In this document: positions 33,116 to 44,067 of the stretch, in pieces
Numbering within the stretch: the stretch's first letter is position 1
How the letters are laid out: every line of letters begins with the position of its first letter
NCBI RefSeq assembly: GCF_015751765.1
Contig: NZ_JADOTX010000001.1
Span: 620,001 to 684,000 of the forward strand
Source: Micromonospora ureilytica
GTDB lineage: Bacteria > Actinomycetota > Actinomycetes > Mycobacteriales > Micromonosporaceae
Length of the DNA stretch: 64,000 bases
Direction: 5' to 3'
Translations under genes and position numbers: made by a program
The notes under the pieces: model-generated
What the model was told of the DNA's origin: nothing
The model's input: the letters and a program-made list of their open reading frames with translations, nothing else
Database searches by the model: none

Positions 33116-34095
33116 CCTCACCCACCCCTCGTCCGGCCCCCCTCGGCGACCGTAGCGAGGCCGTGCTGTCCCGGCTTCAGTTGCTCGTCACCCGCAAGCT
33201 CGACGGTCTGCTCCAGGGCGACTACGCCGGCCTGTTGCCCGGACCGGGCAGTGAGGCGGGCGAGTCCCGGGAGTACCGCCCCGGTGACGACGTGCGCCGG
33301 ATGGACTGGCCGGTCACGGCACGGACCACCACACCGCACGTGCGGCGTACGGTCGCCGACCGGGAGCTGGAGACCTGGCTCGCGCTGGACCTGTCCGCCA
33401 GCCTGGACTTCGGTACCGGGCAGTGGCTCAAGCGGGAGGTGGTGGTGGCCGCCGCGGCCGCCATCACCCACCTGACCGTGCGCGGAGGTAACCGGATCGG
33501 CGCCGTGATCGGCACCGGCGGCGGGGTGTCCGCGCCGGCCCGACGCTGGCGCGGCGCAGCACCGCCGGCCGGGCCCGGGGTGCTCACCCGACTGCCGGCC
33601 CGCTCCGGTCGCAAGGAGGCACAGGGCCTGCTGCGTGCCGTCGCCGGCACCGCCATCCAGCCCGGCCGAGGTGATCTGGGCGCCCTGATCGAGATGCTCA
33701 ACCGTCCGCCCCGCCGTCGCGGGGTGGCAGTGGTGGTCTCGGACTTCCTCGCGCCGGCCGAGCAGTGGGCGCGGCCGATGCGCAAGCTGCGCGTCCGCCA
33801 CGACGTGCTGGCGATCGAGGTGGTCGACCCGCGCGAGCTGGAGCTGCCCGACGTGGGTGTGTTGCCGGTGGTCGACCCGGAGAGCGGCGAACTGCACGAG
33901 GTGCAGACTGCCGACCCGCGGCTGCGGCAGCGCTACGCGGACGCCGCCACCGCCCAACGGGCCACGATCGCCGCCGCCCTGCGCGGCGCCGGCGCGGCCC
34001 ACCTGCGTCTGCGTACGGACCGAGACTGGCTGCTGGACATGGTGCGATTCGTGGCCGCGCAGCGGCACGCGCGTACCCGGGGGACGACACGATGA
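33112..34095 (+). CDS. DUF58-domain protein (MoxR partner)
   Basis: The 327-residue protein has the DUF58 signature SREYRPGDDVRRMDWPVTART (about residues 49-69) and a degenerate VWA-like fold after it (LALDLSASLDFGTG). It overlaps moxR by four bases and the VWA gene by four bases. Proteins of this type act as substrates or adaptors of MoxR ATPases and are cytoplasmic. The DLSAS motif keeps the DxSxS form of a metal-ion-dependent adhesion site, so metal binding is possible. Confidence 0.92.
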   Translation: MTSPTPRPAPLGDRSEAVLSRLQLLVTRKLDGLLQGDYAGLLPGPGSEAGESREYRPGDDVRRMDWPVTARTTTPHVRRTVADRELETWLALDLSASLDFGTGQWLKREVVVAAAAAITHLTVRGGNRIGAVIGTGGGVSAPARRWRGAAPPAGPGVLTRLPARSGRKEAQGLLRAVAGTAIQPGRGDLGALIEMLNRPPRRRGVAVVVSDFLAPAEQWARPMRKLRVRHDVLAIEVVDPRELELPDVGVLPVVDPESGELHEVQTADPRLRQRYADAATAQRATIAAALRGAGAAHLRLRTDRDWLLDMVRFVAAQRHARTRGTTR

Positions 34096-35042
34096 TCCGT
34101 TTTCTGCAACCGTGGTGGCTGCTGGCTGTGCTGCCGGTGTTCGCCCTCGCCGCGTTCTACGTGTGGCGGCAGCTGCACCGCCGGGCGTACGCGATGCGGT
34201 TCACCAATGTGGACCTGCTGCGGACGGTGGCGCCGAAGGGCCTGGGCTGGCGTCGGCACGTCCCGGCGACCGCGTTCCTGCTCTGCCTGCTGGTGCTGGC
34301 CACCGCGCTGGCCCGGCCCGCGGTGGACACCAGGGAGCCGTTGGAGCGGGCCACAGTGATGCTCGCCATCGACGTGTCGCTGTCGATGCAGGCCGACGAC
34401 GTGGCGCCGAACCGGTTGGAGGCGGCCCAGGAGGCGGCCAAGCAGTTCGTCAGTGAGCTGCCGGAGAGCTACAACCTGGGCCTGGTGTCGTTCGCCAAGG
34501 CGGCCAACGTGCTGGTGCCGCCGGGCAAGGACCGGGACGCGGTGACCAGCGCCATCGACGGGCTGGTGCTGGCCGAGGCGACAGCGACCGGCGAGGCGGT
34601 GTTCACCTGCCTGGAGGCGATCCGGTCGGTGCCGGCCGACGGCGCGGCGGGCATTCCGCCGGCACGGATCGTGCTGCTCTCCGACGGTTTCCGGACCTCC
34701 GGTCGGGCGGTGGAGGAGGCGGCGGCGGCCGCGCAGGCCGCCAACGTTCCGGTCTCCACCATCGCCTTCGGCACCGACACCGGCCAGGTCGACATCGGCG
34801 GGCAGTTGCAGCGGGTGCCGGTGGACCGGTCGGCCCTCGCCGAGCTGGCCGAGACCACCGAGGGGTACTTCTACGAGGCGGCCTCGGTGAGCGAGCTGAA
34901 GCAGGTCTATCAGGACATGGGCAGCTCGATCGGGTTCCGCACCGAGCCGCGTGAGGTGACCCAGTGGTACGCCGGGGTGGCGTTGCTGCTGGCGCTCTGC
35001 GCGGGCGCGTTCAGTCTGCTCTGGTCGTCCCGGATGCTGTGA
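34092..35042 (+). CDS. Membrane-anchored von Willebrand factor A protein (BatA-like)
   Basis: The ATG at 34092 overlaps the DUF58 stop. The 316-residue protein has two N-terminal transmembrane helices (about residues 7-25 and 55-75), a VWA domain (about residues 85-280) and a C-terminal helix (about 295-315). The metal-binding site is complete: DVSLS (MLAIDVSLSMQ), a threonine in ATATGEAVFT and an aspartate in IVLLSDGFRT. With MoxR and DUF58 it forms the usual triad. The final codons and stop are part of a 20-bp tandem duplication. Confidence 0.92.
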   Translation: MIRFLQPWWLLAVLPVFALAAFYVWRQLHRRAYAMRFTNVDLLRTVAPKGLGWRRHVPATAFLLCLLVLATALARPAVDTREPLERATVMLAIDVSLSMQADDVAPNRLEAAQEAAKQFVSELPESYNLGLVSFAKAANVLVPPGKDRDAVTSAIDGLVLAEATATGEAVFTCLEAIRSVPADGAAGIPPARIVLLSDGFRTSGRAVEEAAAAAQAANVPVSTIAFGTDTGQVDIGGQLQRVPVDRSALAELAETTEGYFYEAASVSELKQVYQDMGSSIGFRTEPREVTQWYAGVALLLALCAGAFSLLWSSRML

Positions 35043-35065
35043 ACGCGTCCCGGATGCTGTGAACC
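35026..35065. repeat. 20-bp tandem duplication over the VWA stop codon
   Basis: CGTCCCGGATGCTGTGAAC occurs twice back to back (35026-35045 and 35046-35065, 19 of 20 bases identical). The first copy encodes the last residues of the VWA protein (SRML) and its TGA stop, and the second repeats them just downstream. It looks like a recent slippage duplication without effect on the protein. Confidence 0.85.
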
Positions 35066-35081
35066 GCTGCGCCGGCGGCGG

Positions 35082-35168
35082 TCAGTGGCCGCCGCCGGCG
35101 AGCACGAAGACGATTGCCACCCAGACGGCGGCGAGGGTGAAGCCCAGCGGGGCGACGTAGCGGCTCAT
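35082..35168 (-). CDS. Very small membrane peptide (28 residues)
   Basis: A short frame encodes MSRYVAPLGFTLAAVWVAIV and a glycine-rich end, making one clean transmembrane helix. A GGAG ribosome-binding site lies six bases before the ATG. The length and helix are consistent with a genuine small membrane protein, but frames this short also arise by chance. It lies tail to tail with the VWA gene. Confidence 0.45.
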   Translation of the reverse strand: MSRYVAPLGFTLAAVWVAIVFVLAGGGH

Positions 35169-35360
35169 GGACGGCTCCGGGTGGCGGCTGGACGGTCCGC
35201 GTGCGGGGGCGGACCGCAGGGGGTGGGGACGCGCACACGAAGTCGTGACCGGGCGGCTCCCGGCGACCGCCCGGGATCGGGCGGCGCGGCACACTCACCT
35301 CGGCAGGTGCCGAGGTGGTGGGGAGCGGAGCGGGGTCAGCTCACCAGACTGAGTCGTGGC

Positions 35361-36593
35361 TCAGCGGGGCTGACCATCGGCCCGGCCACGACTGGGAGGA
35401 TCGCTATCTCGCACAGCGATCACCTCCTGCAAGTCGGGCGGGCCGGAACGTCGATGATCGTACACCTGCGGTGTCGACGGAACGCACTCGGCCGACCGGT
35501 CGGCGACCCCTCCACCGCCCGGTTGGAGTCGCGCGACAGGCCGGCCCGTCCGGACGATCGTGACCAGCACCGCGGCGAGTAGCGGCAGCCAGCAGAGGCG
35601 TGCCAGCACCCATCCGGGACCGTCCGGGGTGGTGTGCAACCCGGGCAGGGTCAGCCCGCTGTGGGCGGTGAGCGCGGTCACCGCAACAAGTACCGGCTGG
35701 TGCCACAGGTAGATCCGGACCGCGGACCGGTTCACAGCGGTCACCGCCCGGTCCGGCAGCGGCCGGGTCAGCAGCCGGTGCAGCGCCGGCCGCGCCAACA
35801 GCCCCAGCCCGACCTGGGTGACCGCCAGCGCCACGATCAGCAGCGACGGCGGGTTCAGGTTGGACACCCCGGCCCCGGGCACGCCGACCGCGCTCACCGG
35901 GTAGCCCAGCGCCAGCAGCGCCGCCAGCGCGACCGCCCCACCGGCCGCCAACGCGCCACCCGCCCGCCGGCCGTCCAGTCGTCCGTCGGCGTGCGCCACC
36001 CCCAGCAGGTACGGCACCGCCCAGGCCGCCAGCACGGTGACCGGGGGTAGGTCGGTGCCGGCCGGCAGCAGCCGGACGGCAAGGTCGGCCACGGCGACCA
36101 CGGCCACCGCCGGTGTCCCGCACCGTGCCACCCCCCACCGGCGTACGGCGGCGCGCAGCGGGCCGGTCACCGCGACGAGGATCACCAGCGGGAGCAGGAA
36201 CCACAGCGGGCTGACGGCGAGCCGCAGCGCGACGGCGAGCGTGTCGTCCGAGGTGCCGACGACTGTGGCGGCGAGCAGTACGGCGGCCCCCACTCCGAGC
36301 AGCGCCACCATGGGCAGCAGCAGCCGACGCAGCCGACCGGCCAGCCAACCGCCGGCACCGCCGCGGTAGCGGGCCAGCGACCGGGTCGAGCCGAACCCGG
36401 CGGAGAAGAAGAACAACCCGAGCGTCTGCAACACCCAGGTCACCGGGGCCAGGTCGGGCAGGGCGGTCAGCGGACTGGCCTGGTGCAGCCCACCGTCGCC
36501 GTTCAGTACCAATCCGGTGACCAGCCAGTGCCCCAGCACCACCCCGCCGATGGCGTACGCCCGCAGCGCGTCGACCGCGCGGTCCCGGTTCAC
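35361..36593 (-). CDS. Acyltransferase-3-family integral membrane protein
   Basis: The 410-residue protein has about ten transmembrane helices and starts at a GTG with the family opening NRDRAVDALRAYAIGGVVLGHWLV, including the conserved Arg-Ala and His. Other family features are FFFSAGFGSTRS and YLWHQPVLV. Proteins of this family O-acylate sugars, lipids or antibiotics at the membrane. About 50 residues of charged tail follow the last helix. The start overlaps the stop of the alpha/beta-hydrolase gene (GTGA), so the two are co-translated and may act on the same substrate. Confidence 0.88.
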   Translation of the reverse strand: MNRDRAVDALRAYAIGGVVLGHWLVTGLVLNGDGGLHQASPLTALPDLAPVTWVLQTLGLFFFSAGFGSTRSLARYRGGAGGWLAGRLRRLLLPMVALLGVGAAVLLAATVVGTSDDTLAVALRLAVSPLWFLLPLVILVAVTGPLRAAVRRWGVARCGTPAVAVVAVADLAVRLLPAGTDLPPVTVLAAWAVPYLLGVAHADGRLDGRRAGGALAAGGAVALAALLALGYPVSAVGVPGAGVSNLNPPSLLIVALAVTQVGLGLLARPALHRLLTRPLPDRAVTAVNRSAVRIYLWHQPVLVAVTALTAHSGLTLPGLHTTPDGPGWVLARLCWLPLLAAVLVTIVRTGRPVARLQPGGGGVADRSAECVPSTPQVYDHRRSGPPDLQEVIAVRDSDPPSRGRADGQPR

Positions 36594-37495
36594 CGGACGT
36601 CCCCGATCCGGCCGGCGTCGACGCTGCCCAGCACGACAGCCGCCACCGCGACCAGCGCGGCGCTGCCCGGCGCGAGGTAGCCGTCGTGCCCCGCCACCCC
36701 ACCCACCGGCAGGGGGCGGGCGCCGAACGCCGGGTCGCCGGGTCGCCGGCCGAAGCCCAGGCCGGGCAGCCGCACCGGGGGCACCCGACGGATCCAGTCG
36801 GTCGGCGCCTCGGCGGCCCAGAACCGCCGCCCGCCGGTCAAATCGTCGGCGCGCTGTACTCCAGCGCCGACGCCGCCGAGGCTGACCACGTCGGTGACCT
36901 GGGCCGGGGCCTCCGCCGCCGCCAGTGCCACCACCAGCGCCCCGTAGCTGTGCCCGACGAGCGTGATCGTCGCCGCCGGACGCCGCCCGGCCAGCTCCCG
37001 CAGCAGGGTGACAAGCCCGGCCGCGCCGCGCCGGGCGCTGACACCACCGGCGGCGGTCAACACCCCGTCGGGCGGGTCGTAGCCGAGCCAGGCCAGCACC
37101 GCGACCCGCGCCGCCGGGTCGGACGCCCGCAGCTCCCGGTAGAGCTGCCCGGCCTGCACCGCCGGCGCCCGCCGGGCCACCCCGCCCAACCCCCTGTCGA
37201 AGTCGGCGAGCGTGCTGCCGACGCCCGGCACCAGCACCGCGATCCGGTCCGCGTCGGCAAGGTCGCCGAGCACCTCGACCGCGCGACCGTCACCGCGCTC
37301 GTCGAACAGCAGGAACCGGCGTCCGTCGGCCGCCCAGTCCGCGTACGGGGGGCCGGCCGCGCGCATCGCCGCCGCCGTCACCGGGTACGCCTCGACGAAC
37401 CCCGCCGCCGTGGCCGGCTCGGGTCGGGTCGGCAGGACCAGGTTCACGCCGAGCAGCGCGGCCATCGCCACCCGGCTGGCACCTCGTCGTCGCAT
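36590..37495 (-). CDS. Exported alpha/beta hydrolase (DUF1023-like)
   Basis: GTG (37498) and ATG (37495) starts are adjacent; both can use the GGAGGGAG site. A signal sequence (about residues 1-31) precedes an alpha/beta-hydrolase fold with VLVPGVGSTLADFDRG (oxyanion region) and the nucleophile elbow TLVGHSYGALV, the pattern of the DUF1023 family. A possible catalytic His is in GVAGHDGYL near the C-terminus. The protein is probably secreted or membrane-tethered; its substrate is unknown. It is coupled to the acyltransferase gene, which is suggestive of acyl-group turnover at the cell surface. Confidence 0.82.
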   Translation of the reverse strand: MRRRGASRVAMAALLGVNLVLPTRPEPATAAGFVEAYPVTAAAMRAAGPPYADWAADGRRFLLFDERGDGRAVEVLGDLADADRIAVLVPGVGSTLADFDRGLGGVARRAPAVQAGQLYRELRASDPAARVAVLAWLGYDPPDGVLTAAGGVSARRGAAGLVTLLRELAGRRPAATITLVGHSYGALVVALAAAEAPAQVTDVVSLGGVGAGVQRADDLTGGRRFWAAEAPTDWIRRVPPVRLPGLGFGRRPGDPAFGARPLPVGGVAGHDGYLAPGSAALVAVAAVVLGSVDAGRIGDVR

Positions 37496-37594
37496 CACGT
37501 TCTCCCTCCGGAATGTCGTCCGGAGGGAGAGTGCGCCCAGGGGCGGGGCTCGGTCGTCGTCCCGCAGAGCCGTTTCCGGGCTGGCTCCACGGAG

Positions 37595-38253
37595 CTACTC
37601 GCCGGCGGCCACCAGACCCGTCTCGTACGCCAGCACCACGGCCTGGGCCCGGTCACGCAGACCCAGCTTGGCCAGGATCCGCCCGACGTGCGTCTTCACT
37701 GTCTGCTCGGCCACCACCAGGTCGCCCGCGATCTCCGCGTTGTTGCGGCCCCGGGCGATCAACCGCAGCACCTCGGTCTCGCGTGGAGTGAGCCCGGCCA
37801 GGTCGGTGGGGCGCGGGCGGCGGCGGTCCGGACGGGCCGCGAACTCGGCGATCAGCCGGCGGGTGACGGCCGGGGCGAGTAGCGCATCCCCGGCCGCCAC
37901 CACACGCACCGCCTGCACCAGATCGGCCGCCGGGGCGTCCTTGAGCAGGAACCCGCTCGCCCCGGCGCGCAGCGCCTCGTACACGTAGTCGTCCAGGTCG
38001 AAGGTGGTGAGGATGAGCACCCGGGGTCGCTGCGCCGACCGGTCGCCGAGCAGCTTGCGGGTGGCCTCCAGCCCGTCCATGACCGGCATCCGCACGTCCA
38101 TCAGCACCACGTCCGGGTCGAGGTGGCGGGCGGCGGCCAGGGCCTGCGCCCCGTCGGCGGCGTCTCCCACCACCAGCAGATCCGGTTGGGCGGCGAGCAG
38201 GGCGCCGAAGCCCTGCCGGACCATCGCCTGGTCGTCGGCGATCAGCACCCGGA

Positions 38254-38257
<4 letters not shown>
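37595..38257 (-). CDS. NarL/LuxR-family response regulator
   Basis: The 220-residue protein has a receiver domain (acidic pair in IADDQ, phosphorylation site Asp54 in VVLMDVRMP, Lys in FLLKDAPAADL) and a C-terminal LuxR helix-turn-helix (LTPRETEVLRLIARGRNNAE, then TVKTHVGRILAKLGL). Its start overlaps the stop of the kinase gene upstream by four bases, making a cognate pair. It should control genes in response to the partner kinase; its targets cannot be read from the sequence. Confidence 0.93.
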
Positions 38258-40343
<2,086 letters not shown>

Positions 40344-40370
40344 CCCTTTTGACTACGGAGGAAATCTGCG

Positions 40371-41138
40371 ATGTCCGGACTGCTCGCCGGTAAGCGGCTG
40401 CTCGTCACCGGTGTCATCACCGACGCCTCGATCGCCTTCTCGGTGGCGAAGCTCGCCCAGGAGAACGGCGCGCAGGTCGTGCTCACCGGCTACGGCCGGC
40501 TCTCCCTGGTCGAGCGGATCGCCAAGCGGCTGCCCGAGCCGGCGCCGGTCATCGAGGTGGACGTCACCAACACCGAGCACCTGGCCGGCCTCGCCGACCG
40601 GGTACGCGAGCACGTCGACGGCCTCGACGGTGTCGTGCACTCGATCGGCTTCGCCCCGCAGAGCTGCCTGGGCGGCGGCTTCCTCGACGCGCCCTGGGAG
40701 GACGTGGCGACCGCCCTGCACGTCTCCACCTTCTCGTACAAGTCGCTGGCCATGGCGGCGCTGCCGCTGATGTCGCCCGGCGGCGCGGTGGTCGGCCTGA
40801 CCTTCGACGCGACGAAGGCGTGGCCGGTCTACGACTGGATGGGCGTGGCCAAGGCCGGCCTGGAGTCCACGTCCCGCTACCTGGCGATGCACCTGGGCAA
40901 GCAGGGCATCCGCAGCAACCTGGTCGCCGCCGGGCCGCTGCGCACCATCGCCGCGAAGTCGATCCCCGGCTTCGACCAGTTCGAAACTGCCTGGGCCGAG
41001 CGTGCCCCGCTGGGCTGGAGCCTCACCGACCAGGAGCCCGCCGCGCGGGCCTGCCTGGCGCTGCTCTCCGACTGGTTCCCGGCCACCACCGGCGAGATCG
41101 TCCACGTCGACGGCGGCTACCACGCCATCGGTTCCTGA
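40371..41138 (+). CDS. inhA: Enoyl-ACP reductase (NADH), InhA type
   Basis: The ATG follows GGAGGAAA, 27 bases after fabG. The 255-residue enzyme begins LLAGKRLLVTGVITDASIAFSVA, the InhA/FabI cofactor loop, and has the catalytic Tyr-Lys in VYDWMGVAKAGLES. LVAAGPLRTIAAKSIPGF is the substrate loop, and the segment HSIGFAPQ is also typical. It performs the last reduction of each fatty-acid elongation cycle using NADH and is the target of isoniazid-type inhibitors in mycobacteria. It is part of the fabG-inhA-hemH operon. Confidence 0.95.
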   Translation: MSGLLAGKRLLVTGVITDASIAFSVAKLAQENGAQVVLTGYGRLSLVERIAKRLPEPAPVIEVDVTNTEHLAGLADRVREHVDGLDGVVHSIGFAPQSCLGGGFLDAPWEDVATALHVSTFSYKSLAMAALPLMSPGGAVVGLTFDATKAWPVYDWMGVAKAGLESTSRYLAMHLGKQGIRSNLVAAGPLRTIAAKSIPGFDQFETAWAERAPLGWSLTDQEPAARACLALLSDWFPATTGEIVHVDGGYHAIGS

Positions 41139-41239
41139 CGCTGCACCGCGACGCCTCCCTGGTCGCCGTTCGCGTGATCCACGCGTCCGGACCAGGGGGC
41201 GTCGCCGGGACGTCCCGGCCGAGGGGCAAGAATGACAGC

Positions 41240-42268
41240 ATGTCGTACGACGCGGTGGTGCTGGTGTCCTTCGGCGGGCCCGAACGGCCCGAGGACGTGA
41301 TGCCGTTCCTGCAGAACGTGACCCGAGGCCGGGGTGTGCCGCCCGAGCGGTTGGTCGAGGTCGCCGAGCACTACCAGCACTTCGGTGGAGTGTCCCCGAT
41401 CAACCAGCAGTGCCGGGACCTGCTGGCCGCCGTCCGCGCCGACTTCGCCGCGCACGGTGTCGACCTGCCCGTCTACTGGGGCAACCGCAACTGGGACCCG
41501 ATGCTCGCCGACACCGTGACCCAGATGCGCGACGACGGGGTCACCCGGGCGTTGGCCTTCGTCACCAGCGCGTACGGCGGCTACTCGTCCTGCCGGCAGT
41601 ACCAGGAGGACATCGCCGCCGCCCGTGCCGCCGTCGGTTCGGACGCCCCGGTGATCGAGAAGCTGCGCCAGTTCTGGGACCACCCCGGTTTCGTCGAGCC
41701 GCACGTCGACGCGGTCCGGGCGGCCCTGGACCAGCTCGACCAGGCGAAGCGGGACACCACCCGGCTGGTCTTCACCGCCCACTCCATCCCCAGCTCGATG
41801 GCGGCCAACGCCGGCCCGCACGGCGGCCGGTACGAGGCGCAGCTGCACGAGACCGCCCGGCTCGTCGCCGCGGCCGCCGCACCCGACCTGGCGTACGACC
41901 TGGTCTGGCAGAGCCGCTCCGGCCCGCCGCAGGTGCCGTGGCTGGAACCGGACATCAACGACCACCTGGCCACCCTCGCGCAGGGCGGCACCACAGGTGT
42001 GGTGGTCAGCCCGATCGGGTTCGTCTCCGACCACCTGGAGGTCGTGTGGGACCTGGACACCGAAGCGTTGGAGACGGCGAAGCAGCTCGGCCTGGACTTC
42101 GTCCGGGCCGGCACGCCGGGCACCGACCCCCGCTTCGTGACCATGGTGCGTGAGCTGGTCACCGAGCGGACCGACCCGGACGGCGCGCAGCTGCGCCGTT
42201 GCCTGGGTGAGCTGCCCAGGTGGGACACCTGCCCGACCGTCTGTTGCGTGCCGACCCGTCGCCCCTGA
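41240..42268 (+). CDS. hemH: Ferrochelatase (coproporphyrin type)
   Basis: The 342-residue protein starts MSYDAVVLVSFGGPERPEDV and carries FTAHSIPSSMA with the catalytic histidine, WQSRSGPPQVPWLEPDI and VVSPIGFVSDHLEVVWDLD with the conserved glutamate. In actinobacteria this enzyme inserts iron into coproporphyrin III as part of the coproporphyrin-dependent haem route. Cysteines near the C-terminus (WDTCPTVCCVP) may bind an iron-sulfur cluster, as in other actinobacterial ferrochelatases. It follows inhA by 101 bases. Confidence 0.95.
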   Translation: MSYDAVVLVSFGGPERPEDVMPFLQNVTRGRGVPPERLVEVAEHYQHFGGVSPINQQCRDLLAAVRADFAAHGVDLPVYWGNRNWDPMLADTVTQMRDDGVTRALAFVTSAYGGYSSCRQYQEDIAAARAAVGSDAPVIEKLRQFWDHPGFVEPHVDAVRAALDQLDQAKRDTTRLVFTAHSIPSSMAANAGPHGGRYEAQLHETARLVAAAAAPDLAYDLVWQSRSGPPQVPWLEPDINDHLATLAQGGTTGVVVSPIGFVSDHLEVVWDLDTEALETAKQLGLDFVRAGTPGTDPRFVTMVRELVTERTDPDGAQLRRCLGELPRWDTCPTVCCVPTRRP

Positions 42269-42283
42269 CCTCTGAGGATCATC

Positions 42284-43063
42284 ATGCATGACCGCAAGCC
42301 CGTGCAGAGTTGGCTGACCGACATGGACGGCGTGCTGGTGCACGAGGGCCAGCCGGTGCCCGGCGCGCCCGAGTTCATCAACCGGCTGCGCTCCTCCGGC
42401 AAGCCGTTCCTGGTGCTGACCAACAACTCGATCTACACCCCGCGCGACCTGACGGCTCGACTCAGCCGGATGGGGCTGGACGTGCCGGAGGAGTCGATCT
42501 GGTCCTCCGCCCTGGCCACCGGCCAGTTCCTCGCCGACCAGCGGCCGGGTGGCACCGCGTACGTCATCGGTGAGGCCGGGCTGACCACGGCGCTGCACGC
42601 CGTCGGCTACGTGCTGACCGACTTCGCGCCCGACTACGTGGTGCTCGGGGAAACCCGCACCTACAGCTTCGAGGCGATCACCAAGGCCGTCCGCCTGATC
42701 AACGACGGTGCCCGGTTCATCTGCACCAACCCTGACGTGACCGGCCCGTCCGTGGAGGGCGCGCTACCCGCCGCCGGCTCGGTCGCCGCCATGATCTCCA
42801 AGGCGACCGGGGTCGAGCCGTACTTCGTCGGCAAGCCCAACCCGATGATGATGCGCTCGGCGCTCAACACCATCAACGCGCACTCGGAGAGCACCGCGAT
42901 GATCGGCGACCGGATGGACACCGACATCCTGTGCGGCCTGGAGGCTGGGCTGGAGACCATCCTGGTGCTCACCGGGATCAGCAGCCGCACCGAGGCGGAG
43001 CGTTACCCGTACCGCCCCTCCCGGATCATCAACTCGGTCGCGGACCTGCTCGACGAGATCTGA
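42284..43063 (+). CDS. HAD-IIA (NagD-type) sugar phosphatase
   Basis: The 259-residue protein has the HAD motif I SWLTDMDGVLVHEG (nucleophile Asp13 of DMDG), motif II LVLTNNS, the IIA cap domain, and motif III/IV GKPNPMMMRSAL and AMIGDRMDTDILCGLEAGL. NagD-like enzymes remove phosphate from nucleotides or sugar phosphates in the cytoplasm and detoxify damaged metabolites. It starts 15 bases after hemH, so it is likely part of the same transcript. Confidence 0.93.
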   Translation: MHDRKPVQSWLTDMDGVLVHEGQPVPGAPEFINRLRSSGKPFLVLTNNSIYTPRDLTARLSRMGLDVPEESIWSSALATGQFLADQRPGGTAYVIGEAGLTTALHAVGYVLTDFAPDYVVLGETRTYSFEAITKAVRLINDGARFICTNPDVTGPSVEGALPAAGSVAAMISKATGVEPYFVGKPNPMMMRSALNTINAHSESTAMIGDRMDTDILCGLEAGLETILVLTGISSRTEAERYPYRPSRIINSVADLLDEI

Positions 43064-43089
43064 CCAGGCCCGGTGGCGGGGCGGTCTGG

Positions 43090-43884
43090 TCAGGGGCGCA
43101 GGGGGGCGTTGCAGGCGGCCACCAGGGCCTGACGGCAGGCTGCGGTGAGCGGTCGCAGCGCCGCGTCCCGTTGCTGCGCCTCGTGGTTGTTGATCGCGCC
43201 GCCCGGGGCGGCGTGCCCGGCCAACGCGAGCACCCGGTCGAGCACCGCGGCCCGGGCGAAGAGCCGGCGGGATCGCGGGTCGAAGCCCGGTGGCAGATCG
43301 GTGGTGCCGTCCGGGCGACGCAGCGCGGCCAACGCGCCGGCCAGCTCGGGCCGCCACTGGGCCACGTCGAGGCGGGTCAGCACGGCTGTCGTCTCGGCCA
43401 GCGCGGCGGCCAACTCGGCCTCCGCCTCGGCGGCGCCAGGCAATGAGAGTGACGCGGCGGCGGCGTTGGCCGGCAGCGGGTAGACCCGCCAGAGCACCGT
43501 CTCGAAACAGTCCCCGGAGCCGGAGGTGTGCAGGCGCACCTGGGGAATCAACCCGAGCCCGCCGGCGACCACCGCCTCGCCCGTGACCAGCGCCGCACCG
43601 GCGAAGTCGCCGGGGCCCGGCAGACCCCTCGGGTCACCCGGCGCGGGCAGCACCAGGCGGATCTCGTCCGGGGACAGCTTGGCCAGGGTGGGCAGCGCGG
43701 CGCCCAGCGGGACGTCGGTCCAGGTGCCGGGGGCGTCCGCCACGAGGTGCTCCTCGTCGCCGGCGATGGCGTCGGCGACCTCGTCGTACGGCACCAAGCC
43801 GGCGCGCCACGCGCGCACCCAGGCAACGAACCGGCTGGACCGGCGCGGCGCGAGTGTGGCCGCGCCCGTTGCGGGGGTGGACAT
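43090..43884 (-). CDS. Conserved actinobacterial protein of unknown function (Rv1486c position)
   Basis: The start is placed at the ATG at 43884 (MSTPATGAATLAPRR), giving 264 residues; the frame is open further upstream but only across a divergent promoter region. The protein is Ala/Leu-rich and soluble, with no transmembrane helix. It has recognisable blocks (FVAWVRAWRAGLVPYDEVAD, LPTLAKLSPDEIRLVLPAPGD, LPPGFDPRSRRLFARA) but no family I can name with certainty. Its place and orientation, between hemH and nfeD and opposite to both, match M. tuberculosis Rv1486c. Its function is unknown. Confidence 0.75.
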   Translation of the reverse strand: MSTPATGAATLAPRRSSRFVAWVRAWRAGLVPYDEVADAIAGDEEHLVADAPGTWTDVPLGAALPTLAKLSPDEIRLVLPAPGDPRGLPGPGDFAGAALVTGEAVVAGGLGLIPQVRLHTSGSGDCFETVLWRVYPLPANAAAASLSLPGAAEAEAELAAALAETTAVLTRLDVAQWRPELAGALAALRRPDGTTDLPPGFDPRSRRLFARAAVLDRVLALAGHAAPGGAINNHEAQQRDAALRPLTAACRQALVAACNAPLRP

Positions 43885-44067
43885 GCCGAAAGGGTACGTG
43901 GTCACGACCGGCCCTGTCTCGGCTGCCGCTCCGGTCGCCCGGCCTGCCCCCAACTGCCCTGTTCGCCCAAATCCCCGCCCCCTGGCACGGCTGTGCGGTC
44001 GGCGGTCCGAGCACGGGGCGGTGTGTCGGAGGTGGGGTGGGCGGCGGCCGGGGTTAGCGTGATCGAC

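Noticed and set aside
35353..35392. 8-bp inverted repeat GTCGTGGC/GCCACGAC as terminator
   Set aside because: The arms are short, the loop is 24 bases, and one arm lies in the end of the acyltransferase gene, so chance is more likely.
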